Assembly: GCA_027621355.1 (NCBI GenBank)
Contig: JAQCBZ010000009.1
Coordinates: 1-56,926, forward strand
Source: Bacteroidota bacterium
GTDB lineage: Bacteria > Bacteroidota > Rhodothermia > Balneolales > Balneolaceae
Length of the DNA stretch: 56,926 nt
Reading direction: 5' to 3'
This document shows, one piece after another, positions 45,261 through 53,809 of the stretch. A program made the position numbers and the translations under genes. The notes under the pieces were generated by a model. It ran no database searches and had not been told where the DNA came from. It saw nothing but the letters and a program-made list of their open reading frames with translations. Positions within the stretch are counted from its first letter, which is position 1, and every line of letters starts with the position of its first letter.

Positions 45261-45812
45261 ATGAAAACCTTTCTTCTCTCGCTGTTGCTGGTCTTTGCTA
45301 GCCTAACGGCTTATGCACAGTCTTCTATAGGGATCATGAATCCTCAAGAAGTCCTTGCGCAGCTTCCAGAGACTCAGGCTGTTGAGCAGCAGCTCCAGCA
45401 ATTTGTCGCCGAGCGACAAGCAGACTTCGAAACGCGATACACAACATGGGTTCAAGATGTGACAACGTTTCAAGAAAGTGTGGCTGAAGGGGTACTCACG
45501 CCTCAAGCACAAGAACAAGAAGAACTACGATTGACGCAGCTTCAAGTGGAGCTAGAATCACTTGAACAACAGTTTCAGGCTGATCTTCAAAATCGTCGTG
45601 CTCAACTGTTAAACCCTATCCTTGAGCGGATGAATCTTGCCATGGAGCAGGTGGCACAAGATCAAAATCTTAGCCTTGTGATTAATAAAGCAACAGCTGC
45701 AGGGGATCCCATTATCTACTTTGCGTCAAATAATGCCATCGATATTACCGAGGCCGTGGTCGCACAAATGAACTCTTCCAACGAAACGTCTAACGAAGGA
45801 CAAAACGAATGA
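45261..45812 (+). CDS. Skp/OmpH-family periplasmic chaperone, copy 2
   Basis: A 183-residue Skp-like protein with a clean signal peptide (FLLSLLLVFASLTAYA, cleavage after AYAQ). SIGIMNPQEVLAQLPETQ is the first strand, followed by a Gln/Glu-rich coiled-coil hairpin (about 45-130) and LSLVINKATAAGDPIIYF at the end. I chose ATG 45261 because it places the signal at the N-terminus; a TTG at 45234 and ATG at 45246 would add a polar lead. It follows copy 1 by 50 bases and overlaps copy 3 by four bases (ATGA), so it is part of the bamA operon. The Gln-rich hairpin differs in composition from copy 1. Confidence 0.9.
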   Translation: MKTFLLSLLLVFASLTAYAQSSIGIMNPQEVLAQLPETQAVEQQLQQFVAERQADFETRYTTWVQDVTTFQESVAEGVLTPQAQEQEELRLTQLQVELESLEQQFQADLQNRRAQLLNPILERMNLAMEQVAQDQNLSLVINKATAAGDPIIYFASNNAIDITEAVVAQMNSSNETSNEGQNE

Positions 45813-46354
45813 AAAAATACTTCTCTACTCTCTTTTTAGGAGCGCTCGTTGCGCTCTTTGTCGTCAACCCTGTCACTACAGTTGCACAGGATCTCAATGT
45901 TGGATTTGTTGAACCGCGTGTCATCCTTGAGCGAATGCCAGAAATGGCTGCAGTTCAGCAAAGACTTCAAAACTTTGTAGATCGTAAGAGCCAAGAATTG
46001 GCAGATCAAGAGGCTGAGTTTCAGTCTCAAATCCAATCCTACCAGGAGCGTACGGCTGTGATGTCAGATCAAGCGCGTGCCAACGAAGAGGAGCGTCTTG
46101 GAGCACTGAGTGCAGAGCTTCAGCAAGCACAAGCTGTGGCGGAGCAAGAGGTGAATCAACGTCGCGCAGAACTCATGGCACCCTTGCTTGAGCAAGTTCA
46201 ACAGGCCATTGATGAAGTAGCTGCTGAGCGTGGCTTTGATGTCGTCCTAAATACGACAACCTCCATGGGCGATGTCATTATACTGTATGTTGCAGAGGAG
46301 CTTCGTGAGCAAAACGACATCACAGATGCTGTGATGGAAAAGCTCGATATGTAA
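45809..46354 (+). CDS. Skp/OmpH-family periplasmic chaperone, copy 3
   Basis: A 181-residue Skp-like protein with a signal peptide (LFLGALVALFVVNPVTTVA). LNVGFVEPRVILERMPEMA is the first strand. The hairpin is Gln/Glu/Ala-rich and the end FDVVLNTTTSMGDVIILYV matches copy 2 (VINKATAAGDPIIYF), so these two are probably the more recent duplicates. Its start overlaps the stop of copy 2. It is the last gene of the forward uppS-bamA-skp transcript; a stem-loop lies eight bases after its stop codon. Confidence 0.9.
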   Translation: MKKYFSTLFLGALVALFVVNPVTTVAQDLNVGFVEPRVILERMPEMAAVQQRLQNFVDRKSQELADQEAEFQSQIQSYQERTAVMSDQARANEEERLGALSAELQQAQAVAEQEVNQRRAELMAPLLEQVQQAIDEVAAERGFDVVLNTTTSMGDVIILYVAEELREQNDITDAVMEKLDM

Positions 46355-46361
46355 GAGTTGT

Positions 46362-46397
46362 AAAGGGGAGGAAAATCTAGGAGTACATCCTCCCTTT
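46362..46397 (+). terminator. Stem-loop after the third Skp gene
   Basis: AAAGGGGAGGA (46362-46372) pairs with TCCTCCCTTT (46388-46397) with one bulged G and a loop of 15 bases. It sits between the ends of two convergent transcripts. There is no clear T-run after it on the plus strand, but its position suggests termination, perhaps in both directions. Confidence 0.5.
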
Positions 46398-46437
46398 CTA
46401 CATGCTGCGCGGCCTAGCTACCTGCTGCCCAGCCTAG
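46398..46437. repeat. Tandem 20-base repeat at the end of the VWA gene
   Basis: CTACATGCTGCGCGGCCTAG (46398-46417) is directly followed by CTACCTGCTGCCCAGCCTAG (46418-46437); 17 of 20 bases match. The second copy includes the stop codon of the VWA gene on the minus strand (46434-46436). The block is more GC-rich than its flanks and directly follows the stem-loop. Confidence 0.75.
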
Positions 46438-47552
46438 CGTACGTTCTTCCGACGATTACGCACATAGTCTTCAAATACAAATCCACCTAGATTACTCAAA
46501 TCAGAGTAATAGGCCCTTCCTTTGTTTGCATCGGTGAGATCCCGAACAAAATCTTGCAAGATGGGATCACGAGCAATCATAAACGTGGTGATCTCGATGC
46601 CACTTCGTCTACAAACAACCGCCTCATCAAGGACTCGATTAATAATGCGTCGGTCAAGCCCAAAACTATTCTTGTAGAAAGACCCGTTCTTTTCAAACAT
46701 ACAAGAAGGCTTCCCGTCTGTAATCATAAAGATTTGTTTATTGGAGTTCTTTTTCCGCTCCAACAAGTGACGTGCTACTTGTAATCCCTGCAAGGTGTTG
46801 GTGTGGTAAGGCCCAACTTGCAAGTAGGGGAGGTCTTTGATGTCAATATTCCAGGCATCATTCCCAAAGGCTACAATATCTAGGCTATCCTTTGCATACT
46901 GATTCATGATCAGTTCAGAGAGTGCCATGGCTACTTTTTTGGCAGGGGTAATGCGATCTTCGCCATACAAAATCATGGAGTGACTTAAATCGATTAGAAG
47001 AACCGTTGAGACAGAAGTGAAATAATCTTGTTCAAACACCTGAACGTCTTCTTCGGTTAAATTCATCGTGTCCAATGAGCTATGCTGGAGCATATTGAGC
47101 ATAGTCCCAACATTATCCATGTTGGAGAGGTCATCACCCACTTGCCAGCCACGTGTTTCGGGTAATCGCTCAAGCCCTTTTCCTGAGAAGCTGGTTTTGT
47201 GATTTCCCGCGCCACCTTTGTTTAAATGACGATAAATCTCCTCAAGGGATCTTTTACGAATACTTAGTCCCATCTTCGCGGAGGGTACCATGACAGATTG
47301 CTCATCATCCATTTTAATGAACCCTTTGCGCTGTAATTCGTCAATAAACTCACCAATTCCCATGGGTGGGTCGAGCTTATCTGTAACTTTATACTCCTTG
47401 TCTAGATCCGTTAACCAGCGAATGGCTTGCGATACATCACCCCCTGCAATAGAGAGCAATTGCTGAAATAAATCAAATAACGTATCAAACGAGGATTGAT
47501 TTCCTTGTTCTTCAAGCGCCATTTCCCAATCTTTGTATCGTATATGGATCAT
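46434..47552 (-). CDS. VWA-domain protein
   Basis: A 372-residue protein with a C-terminal von Willebrand factor A domain. The MIDAS metal site DLSHS is near residues 188-192 (VLLIDLSHSMILYGEDR), and the following DIVAFGNDAW and FMITDGKPS complete it. The N-terminal half is helical and hydrophilic. Related FCB proteins are often next to a MoxR or ChlI-like AAA ATPase and act as its metal-dependent partner, but none is near here. No signal peptide is visible. The start is uncertain: ATG 47552 overlaps the divergent rnhB start by nine bases; an internal ATG at 47522 would leave a 21-base gap. It converges on the third Skp gene. Confidence 0.85.
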   Translation of the reverse strand: MIHIRYKDWEMALEEQGNQSSFDTLFDLFQQLLSIAGGDVSQAIRWLTDLDKEYKVTDKLDPPMGIGEFIDELQRKGFIKMDDEQSVMVPSAKMGLSIRKRSLEEIYRHLNKGGAGNHKTSFSGKGLERLPETRGWQVGDDLSNMDNVGTMLNMLQHSSLDTMNLTEEDVQVFEQDYFTSVSTVLLIDLSHSMILYGEDRITPAKKVAMALSELIMNQYAKDSLDIVAFGNDAWNIDIKDLPYLQVGPYHTNTLQGLQVARHLLERKKNSNKQIFMITDGKPSCMFEKNGSFYKNSFGLDRRIINRVLDEAVVCRRSGIEITTFMIARDPILQDFVRDLTDANKGRAYYSDLSNLGGFVFEDYVRNRRKNVR

Positions 47553-48161
47553 GAATCTCCTTTTAAACCATCTAATCTCCATTTAGAACAACAGTTTTGG
47601 AGTGAGGGTTTCAATCGAATTATGGGGCTTGACGAGGCAGGCAGGGGGTGTTTGGCAGGCCCTGTAGTAGCGGCTGGCGTTGTGCTACCGATCGGACAAA
47701 CGATTGAGGGCGTCACCGATTCCAAAGCTTTGACTCCAAAGCAGAGAGACGAGTACTATGATCAAATCTATGCCACAGCGACGGTTGTACGAGTGTGGTC
47801 TCAACCAGTTGAAGTGATTGAAGAGCTCAATATTTTGCATGCGTCACTCGATGCCATGCGACATTGTGCAGAGGATGAAGATCCTGCTCCTGACCTTTTA
47901 CTCGTTGACGGGAATCAACGTGTACCTACCTTAATTCCTCAGCAAACTATTATCAAAGGGGATGCCAAAAGTGCCTCCATCGCGGCAGCTTCCATTATTG
48001 CGAAAGTGACTCGAGATCGTTTGATGGAGCAATTATCGAATCAATACCCAGTCTATGATTGGGCGACGAACAAAGGATATCCCACTCGAGCACACCGTGA
48101 GGCGATAGCCACCCATGGGATTACACCCCATCACAGGCCAAGTTTCCGACTGATACGGTGA
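47544..48161 (+). CDS. rnhB: Ribonuclease HII
   Basis: A 205-residue nuclease that cuts RNA in RNA-DNA hybrids, including single misincorporated ribonucleotides. The catalytic motif GLDEAGRGCLAGP holds Asp 30 and Glu 31 with the GRG substrate loop. A further acidic residue comes from LLLVDGN, and the last motif AAASIIAKVTRDR is typical of type II. The HRPSFR end matches the family. ATG 47544 gives a normal lead; the frame is open to 47496 with no better start. Its 5' end overlaps that of the VWA gene on the other strand by nine bases. Confidence 0.95.
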   Translation: MDHESPFKPSNLHLEQQFWSEGFNRIMGLDEAGRGCLAGPVVAAGVVLPIGQTIEGVTDSKALTPKQRDEYYDQIYATATVVRVWSQPVEVIEELNILHASLDAMRHCAEDEDPAPDLLLVDGNQRVPTLIPQQTIIKGDAKSASIAAASIIAKVTRDRLMEQLSNQYPVYDWATNKGYPTRAHREAIATHGITPHHRPSFRLIR

Positions 48162-48216
48162 GTCCTGGGCTGAGCTGCCTTCACGACGTGTTGCGCTATC
48201 ACATACGGCATGCGCA

Positions 48217-49467
48217 CTAGCGATAGATGGAAAAGGAGCGCTTGTTTCGATCAAAATTAAGCGCAATGGCAATCATAATGGAATTGGTGAGCATGGACGA
48301 ACCTCCATAGCTGACAAACGGAAGTGGAACCCCAATCACGGGTAGGAGTCCGGTAGAGCTGCCAATATTTATCAAAAAATGAAAGAAGTAGACAGCTACG
48401 AACCCTAGGATGACCGTTTGAGAATAGGGATGGCTTTGGTCACCCATCATTTGTAGCATGGTCCAAAAAAGTCCAAGAAACGTCATTAATACAAACCCGG
48501 CCCCCAAAAACCCCCATTCTTCACCGATCACACAAAAGATAAAATCCGTCCATTGCTCGGGCAGGTACCGTAGTTGAGTTTGGGTGCCTTCCATAAATCC
48601 TTTGCCAAAAAGGCCGCCAGACCCAAGAGCTGTTTTTGCTTGTAATACATTCCAACCCGCTCCTTGAGGGTCTAGTTCGGGTTGTATAAACGTGCGAATC
48701 CGGGCAACTTGATAGGGTTGCAAGACAGCTTCAAGCCCAATCTGGATAAAGAGTAGTACACTGGCTCCAATCGCAAGGGATGCCAATACTTGCCAGCGCG
48801 GTTGTTGCATCGAGAATATAATGGCAGTCAAAATAATCCCAATGGCCAATCCAAACCCCCAGTGATATAGTGCAGCATACCCTACGAGTGGAGGTATCAT
48901 TAGGAGCAACACGATACCTTTTGGAAATCCTGACCAAAAGAGAATGACAGGGTAAAGAGCAACAAAAATTAGCGCAGTCCCAAGATCATTTTGAAGGAGT
49001 AATAACCCAATGGGGAGGGCAAAAAGACCCGTAACCACAGCAAAATGGCGTGGTTTGGTAAGGGTGAGCTCACGCTGGGACGATATATAGAAGGCGGTCG
49101 CCATGATCAAAATAGGCTTCATGACTTCGCCAGTCTGCAAATTGAATCCAAAGAGTACAATCCAGCTTTGAGCCCCATTCACCTCCTTGCCAACCCATAA
49201 CGTGGCGATCATGAGTAGAATCCCAATGGGATAAGCAATGCGAGAGAGCATGATGAGTACTCGCGGATTCAAAAACTGAATCACAATCATGACCACGACA
49301 GATAAACCTATGACCAACAACTGTTTCGAAAATGTAGACTGAATGGATGCTGGTAAAAATTGAGACACGGGTCCTTGTGTTGCGCTATAAATCGCCACCA
49401 AGCCGATGCTACATAGCATCATCCACAGACCTAGCAAACTCCACCGAGTATCTTGAATGGGATTCAT
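48217..49467 (-). CDS. rodA: Rod shape-determining protein RodA (SEDS glycosyltransferase)
   Basis: A 416-residue polytopic membrane protein of the SEDS family (FtsW/RodA/SpoVE) that polymerises lipid II into glycan strands during cell elongation. About ten hydrophobic helices are seen. The SEDS signature near the end, TGLLPVIGVPLPFVSYGGSSM, is intact. The large periplasmic loop and EEWGFLGAG motif are present. It starts in the stop codon of the PBP2 gene (ATGA), so the polymerase and its transpeptidase partner are made together. It is the last gene of the mre transcript. Confidence 0.96.
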   Translation of the reverse strand: MNPIQDTRWSLLGLWMMLCSIGLVAIYSATQGPVSQFLPASIQSTFSKQLLVIGLSVVVMIVIQFLNPRVLIMLSRIAYPIGILLMIATLWVGKEVNGAQSWIVLFGFNLQTGEVMKPILIMATAFYISSQRELTLTKPRHFAVVTGLFALPIGLLLLQNDLGTALIFVALYPVILFWSGFPKGIVLLLMIPPLVGYAALYHWGFGLAIGIILTAIIFSMQQPRWQVLASLAIGASVLLFIQIGLEAVLQPYQVARIRTFIQPELDPQGAGWNVLQAKTALGSGGLFGKGFMEGTQTQLRYLPEQWTDFIFCVIGEEWGFLGAGFVLMTFLGLFWTMLQMMGDQSHPYSQTVILGFVAVYFFHFLINIGSSTGLLPVIGVPLPFVSYGGSSMLTNSIMIAIALNFDRNKRSFSIYR

Positions 49468-51335
49468 GGCGTCACCCCATCTTCTTCATCATTCTCACCA
49501 TTCTCATCATCCTCGTCAGGGTCTGGAGGTACATACGCATCCACATGTCGTTCGACATATGCTCTATTTGTTGTCCCAGTAAGCGCCTTCTCAATGAGTA
49601 ACGAGCCAATGGGTGCTGCGGATACTGACCCAAATCCCCCATTTTCCATAAACACCACCACGACTACTTGTGGATCATTGACTGGGGCAAAGGCTGTAAA
49701 CCACCCATGATCCTGCCCACGAGGATTCTGCGCCGTCCCCGTTTTGCCTGCAATCTCCAATTCAGGGACCTCGAGCAGCCAAGAAACGACACTATTCTGC
49801 ACAGCCGCTCTCATGCCTTTGTGAATGGGCTCGAGGGTACTTTTTTCTATCCACGTAACTGGGGTTGATGGGTACTCAAGAATCTCTCTCGTGGCTCCCC
49901 CAACAATGCGCTCGCTCACCAAATGGGGTGTCACCCTTTGACCTCCATTTGCAATCAACGAGGTAGTGACCGCGAGTTGAATGGGCGTCACAGAAAACAC
50001 CCCCTGGCCAATCCCCAGATTAATCATATCGCCTAATCCCCACCGCTTAGGACCAAATAGTTGGTTCATTCTCGACGAATCGGGGACAATCCCTCGACTT
50101 TCACTTCCTAGATCAATGCCCGTTGGCTGCCCTAATCCTACATCCCGAAGGTAGCCAGCCCATTCATCTAGCTTGCCTTGTCGAGCGATTTGCTCCATTA
50201 ACTCAAAAAAGTAGGTGTTGCTTGAAAAGGCCAATGAGCTTTCAAGTGTATACTCACCAGGAGGGGCTAAATCCGCATAATCACGACCCAAACGATATGT
50301 TCCTGTATTTTGAATCACAGTCTCTGGAGTAATGAGCCCCATGTGTTGACCGATGATGCCCATTAAGGGTTTGAGGGTGGACCCTGGGGGTTGAGAGGCC
50401 GAGGTAACGCGATTAAATAAAGGAGTAAGGGAGTCCGTGTTAATTTCTGCCCAGTACTCACGATCCAGTCGACCTGCAAGGCGAGCCAAATCGATGTCTG
50501 GAGAGCTCACAAGGGCTAAAAGTGCCCCATTAGAAGGGTCCATGACGACAGCAGCCCCTTTTGAATCCCCCATGAGTCGCTCTGCATAGGCTTGAAGGTC
50601 TTCATCGAGGGTTAGAACCAGATCATCCCCCCGTGGAGGATTACGCCGTTCATTCGAGGCGAGTGTGTATTCACCCAACGATTGTCCTAGCGCATTCACG
50701 CGATAATATCGCTCACCAAGCCCCCCACGAAGCATAGGATCGTATACCAGCTCGAGTCCACTCTTGCCGATTTTATCGCCAAGTCGAATGGATTCAGAGC
50801 CTCGTGTTTCTTCCAAATCGGCTTCACGTAAATACCCAAAAACATGGGAGGCTCGTGCACTTGAGGGATAATTGCGTTTATCCTGTTGACGAAAACCTAT
50901 CCCTGGCAGTCTCCACCGATTTTCTTCCAAGAGGGAATATGGACCAAACGGGACCTCTGCAGCCAAGACAGAAGGGCGATGTCTAGAATAACGCCTAGCT
51001 CGATCGATCCGATTGATGTACTCATCGATCTCAATATCCAGAATTGAGGCAATCTGTTGATTGTTGGACGTATCGTAGTCTATAGGCGTGATGGTAACGG
51101 TAAAAACGGGTTGGTTTTCGACTAAAATCTCTCCGTTTTTGTCATAAATCGTCCCACGAGTGCCTGCAATCGTTTCGAGTCTCAGAGCATTTTGTTGACT
51201 CAACGGTTGATATCTCTCATACTCAAAGACCTGGATTTGAATCAGGCGGAAGAATAAGGCACCCCACAAAACCACCACAATCCCAAGTAGGATCCGACGA
51301 AGCAATTGGACTTGTGCGTGGTCGTGGGTTTTCAT
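49464..51335 (-). CDS. mrdA: Penicillin-binding protein 2 (elongation transpeptidase)
   Basis: A 623-residue class B penicillin-binding protein. One N-terminal membrane helix (IVVVLWGALFFRLIQIQVF) anchors it; the pedestal domain runs to about 250. The transpeptidase has all three active-site motifs: SxxK at 319-322 (GSTLKP), SxN at 371-373 (SSNTYFF) and KTG at 531-533 (AGKTGTAQN). It crosslinks peptidoglycan made by RodA in the lateral wall. The final 20 residues are a very acidic tail (PDPDEDDENGENDEEDG), outside the fold and encoded by a trinucleotide-rich stretch. Its start overlaps mreD and its end overlaps rodA, each by four bases. Confidence 0.96.
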   Translation of the reverse strand: MKTHDHAQVQLLRRILLGIVVVLWGALFFRLIQIQVFEYERYQPLSQQNALRLETIAGTRGTIYDKNGEILVENQPVFTVTITPIDYDTSNNQQIASILDIEIDEYINRIDRARRYSRHRPSVLAAEVPFGPYSLLEENRWRLPGIGFRQQDKRNYPSSARASHVFGYLREADLEETRGSESIRLGDKIGKSGLELVYDPMLRGGLGERYYRVNALGQSLGEYTLASNERRNPPRGDDLVLTLDEDLQAYAERLMGDSKGAAVVMDPSNGALLALVSSPDIDLARLAGRLDREYWAEINTDSLTPLFNRVTSASQPPGSTLKPLMGIIGQHMGLITPETVIQNTGTYRLGRDYADLAPPGEYTLESSLAFSSNTYFFELMEQIARQGKLDEWAGYLRDVGLGQPTGIDLGSESRGIVPDSSRMNQLFGPKRWGLGDMINLGIGQGVFSVTPIQLAVTTSLIANGGQRVTPHLVSERIVGGATREILEYPSTPVTWIEKSTLEPIHKGMRAAVQNSVVSWLLEVPELEIAGKTGTAQNPRGQDHGWFTAFAPVNDPQVVVVVFMENGGFGSVSAAPIGSLLIEKALTGTTNRAYVERHVDAYVPPDPDEDDENGENDEEDGVTP

Positions 51336-51805
51336 GAAGGAGAGATCACATTAACGATATAACCAACGATGACGGTATAAACGGAGGTTCCTAGAATAAA
51401 AACCCAAACAGGTTGAGCAAGATCAACTCCATTTGTAAACAAGGTTGTGAGTGCAAAAAGGCTCGATTTTAGCAGAATAAATCCAAACAAAAGGGTCAAG
51501 TATTGCCAATCGAGTAGCTTTATCTCGCGAAATCTCTCAAAAACACCATACAGCAAGATGACTGCGCCGGTGTAGGCAAACATGTTCAGCCCCCATTGAT
51601 CTGTCATCGCATCCAACAAAAAGCCTACGACTGCAGCAAACCACGTACTCTGAAAACGAGGATAGGCGAGCATTACCCACACGAGATAAATAGCCATTAA
51701 ATCGAGACTCACCCTCGCAATCGTGACATGTTGAAAGAGCATGACATAGCTCAATAGCATACCTATCCCAAGGAAAATCATTCGTGCAAAAGAGGTTTGA
51801 TTCAT
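51332..51805 (-). CDS. mreD: Rod shape-determining membrane protein MreD
   Basis: A 157-residue protein with about five hydrophobic helices. Sequence conservation in MreD is low, but length, topology and position between mreC and PBP2 identify it. ATGA overlaps join it to both neighbours. It helps connect the MreB filament and MreC to the wall synthesis enzymes in the inner membrane. FLLDAMTDQWGLNMFAYTGAV resembles the best-kept segment of the family. Confidence 0.88.
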   Translation of the reverse strand: MNQTSFARMIFLGIGMLLSYVMLFQHVTIARVSLDLMAIYLVWVMLAYPRFQSTWFAAVVGFLLDAMTDQWGLNMFAYTGAVILLYGVFERFREIKLLDWQYLTLLFGFILLKSSLFALTTLFTNGVDLAQPVWVFILGTSVYTVIVGYIVNVISPS

Positions 51806-52623
51806 GGATTCACCTCCCCCCGTAAAACAGAATCTTGGGAGTTGAGTACAACAAACCCTTCCGCGAGTCGATTCAGATCGACCGAAGGCGTAACTGTAAT
51901 CACCCAGGACGATTGATCGGGCTGTCGCTCCACCGATTCTACAATACCTATAGGAATATTTTCGGGGAATTGTTCGCTAAATCCACTGGTGACCACCTGT
52001 TGACCAAGCTGGACAGGAATCGTAAGAGGCACATAATCCAAGATCATCGATTGGTTGTTTTGCAGGTCCCACCGGATAATCCCAGTCGCACGCGAGTCTA
52101 GAATTTTTGCACTCACGCGAAAATTTGGATGAGAATAAAACATCACTTGGGCGCGGTGTCTAGTGGTCAAAATGACTCGGCCTACAATACCTTGCGGATG
52201 AATCACAGGATTTCCAAGTCCTACATTAAGCTCAGACCCCGCTGTGATACTGCCCGTTGGGTTTGGGCTAAAAATCGATTTTGACTGAAATTGAACAGGG
52301 AGTAGGTCCAAAGTTGAACCATCCTGGAAATTAATGAGATCTCTGAGAATGGTGTTTTGAGTCTCAGCACTTCGAAGTCGATTGAGTTCGTCTTGCAACA
52401 AAATATTTTGTCTCTGGAGCTCCCGATTGGTGTTGAGTGCTTGTCTAAAGACCCTAACATTGGATAGTGGGGCTTCAAGCCGACTAACAACCGCAAGAGA
52501 ACCTTGACGAAGATTGGCTAAACCATCGTCAAATCGAAGGACCATGATGAGGATCGACAGCAAAAGAAGAAAGGCCCCCAAAAGTGTGTCACGACCAAAA
52601 AAACCATTGGACGGCTGGGCCAT
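51802..52623 (-). CDS. mreC: Rod shape-determining protein MreC
   Basis: A 273-residue protein with one N-terminal membrane helix (LLGAFLLLLSILIMVL), then a coiled-coil (about 50-90: LNTNRELQRQNILLQDELNRL), then the periplasmic double beta-barrel domain (NPVIHPQGIVGRVI, QLGQQVVTSGFSEQFPENIPIGIV). MreC binds PBP2 and switches the elongation machine on. It is 13 bases downstream of mreB and overlaps mreD by four bases. Length and the G-V-G-R motif match the family. Confidence 0.95.
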   Translation of the reverse strand: MAQPSNGFFGRDTLLGAFLLLLSILIMVLRFDDGLANLRQGSLAVVSRLEAPLSNVRVFRQALNTNRELQRQNILLQDELNRLRSAETQNTILRDLINFQDGSTLDLLPVQFQSKSIFSPNPTGSITAGSELNVGLGNPVIHPQGIVGRVILTTRHRAQVMFYSHPNFRVSAKILDSRATGIIRWDLQNNQSMILDYVPLTIPVQLGQQVVTSGFSEQFPENIPIGIVESVERQPDQSSWVITVTPSVDLNRLAEGFVVLNSQDSVLRGEVNP

Positions 52624-52636
52624 AAAGAGAATCTAG

Positions 52637-53719
52637 TTAGGAGACGACGTTTCGGTAGTAGTCGAGGTGTTCCAAAATTAAGCCCGTTCCACGCACGACA
52701 GCCGTAAGTGGGTCCTCTGCCACATGAACAGGAAGTTGTGTCTCATCCATAATCCGTTTATCAAGATTTTTGATGAGGGCGCCACCACCTGTGAGCATAA
52801 TACCTCGATCTAATATATCAGAAGATAATTCTGGAGGGGTTTGCTCAAGGGCTTGCGATATGGCATCAACGATTGTATTGATGGATTCAGACAAAGCATC
52901 GCGAACTTCTTCTGAGGAGACGACACGTGTTTTTGGTATCCCATTGACAAGATCGCGTCCTTTGATGGTGAGTTCGATTTCTGAGTCCAGTGGGGTGGCA
53001 GAGCCAATTTCGCACTTCACACGCTCAGCAGTTCTCTCTCCAATCAGAAGGTTATGCACCCTGCGGAAATAATTAATAATGTCATCATTCAGCTCATCCC
53101 CACCCAATCTAACAGATTGAGCATAGACGATCCCAGACAATGCTATGACCGCAATTTCAGTGGTACCGCCTCCGATATCAACAATCATACTCCCTACAGG
53201 CTCCTGGACGTTTAGCCCAATTCCAATCGCTGCTGCCATAGGTTCATCGACAAGGTAGACTTCTTTGGCTCCGGCATGCTCAGCACTATCGCGCACGGCA
53301 CGACGCTCCACCTCAGTGATTCCACTTGGGACACAGACCACCATTTGACGGGTTGTTGAATACCATTTCATCTTCACCTTCTTGATCATCCCCCGGATCA
53401 TCATTTCAGCGACTTCGAAATCTGAAATCACCCCATCTCTCAAGGGTCTAACCGTATAAATATCTTGGTGCGTCTTCTCGTGCATCAAACGGGCTTCTTG
53501 CCCAATCGCGACGGGCTGTTTGTCCTTGTTAAGGGCAACAATGGAGGGCTCATTGAGCACAATTCCTTGATTTCGGGCATAGATCAGCGTGTTCGCTGTG
53601 CCCAAATCTATCGCGATATCGGTGTAAAGCTGATCAAAGATGCCCTGAGATTTCTCTTTCGATCCATCTGCAGAGGTCCATTTCTTTTGGGTTCCAAAAA
53701 TAGAATCTAATAATCCCAA
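52637..53719 (-). CDS. mreB: Rod shape-determining protein MreB
   Basis: A 360-residue bacterial actin. The phosphate 1 loop IAIDLGTANTLIY, phosphate 2 region MIVDIGGGTTEIAVI and adenosine motif IMLTGGGALIKNLD are all present. The lead of about 30 polar residues before the actin fold is longer than in E. coli MreB. It forms filaments under the membrane that place cell-wall synthesis. It is the first gene of the mre group; the 90-base leader at 53720-53809 holds an AT-rich stretch (around 53741-53747, ATATA) that may be its promoter. Cotranscription with purH upstream is also possible. Confidence 0.96.
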   Translation of the reverse strand: MGLLDSIFGTQKKWTSADGSKEKSQGIFDQLYTDIAIDLGTANTLIYARNQGIVLNEPSIVALNKDKQPVAIGQEARLMHEKTHQDIYTVRPLRDGVISDFEVAEMMIRGMIKKVKMKWYSTTRQMVVCVPSGITEVERRAVRDSAEHAGAKEVYLVDEPMAAAIGIGLNVQEPVGSMIVDIGGGTTEIAVIALSGIVYAQSVRLGGDELNDDIINYFRRVHNLLIGERTAERVKCEIGSATPLDSEIELTIKGRDLVNGIPKTRVVSSEEVRDALSESINTIVDAISQALEQTPPELSSDILDRGIMLTGGGALIKNLDKRIMDETQLPVHVAEDPLTAVVRGTGLILEHLDYYRNVVS

Positions 53720-53809
53720 TCCCTACTCTCACATTCGTGTTATATACAGTTAGGTTGAAAGTACGCCTTTTGGCACTTAGATGGAATGATTTGCTGTGGA
53801 ATCCCCAAA

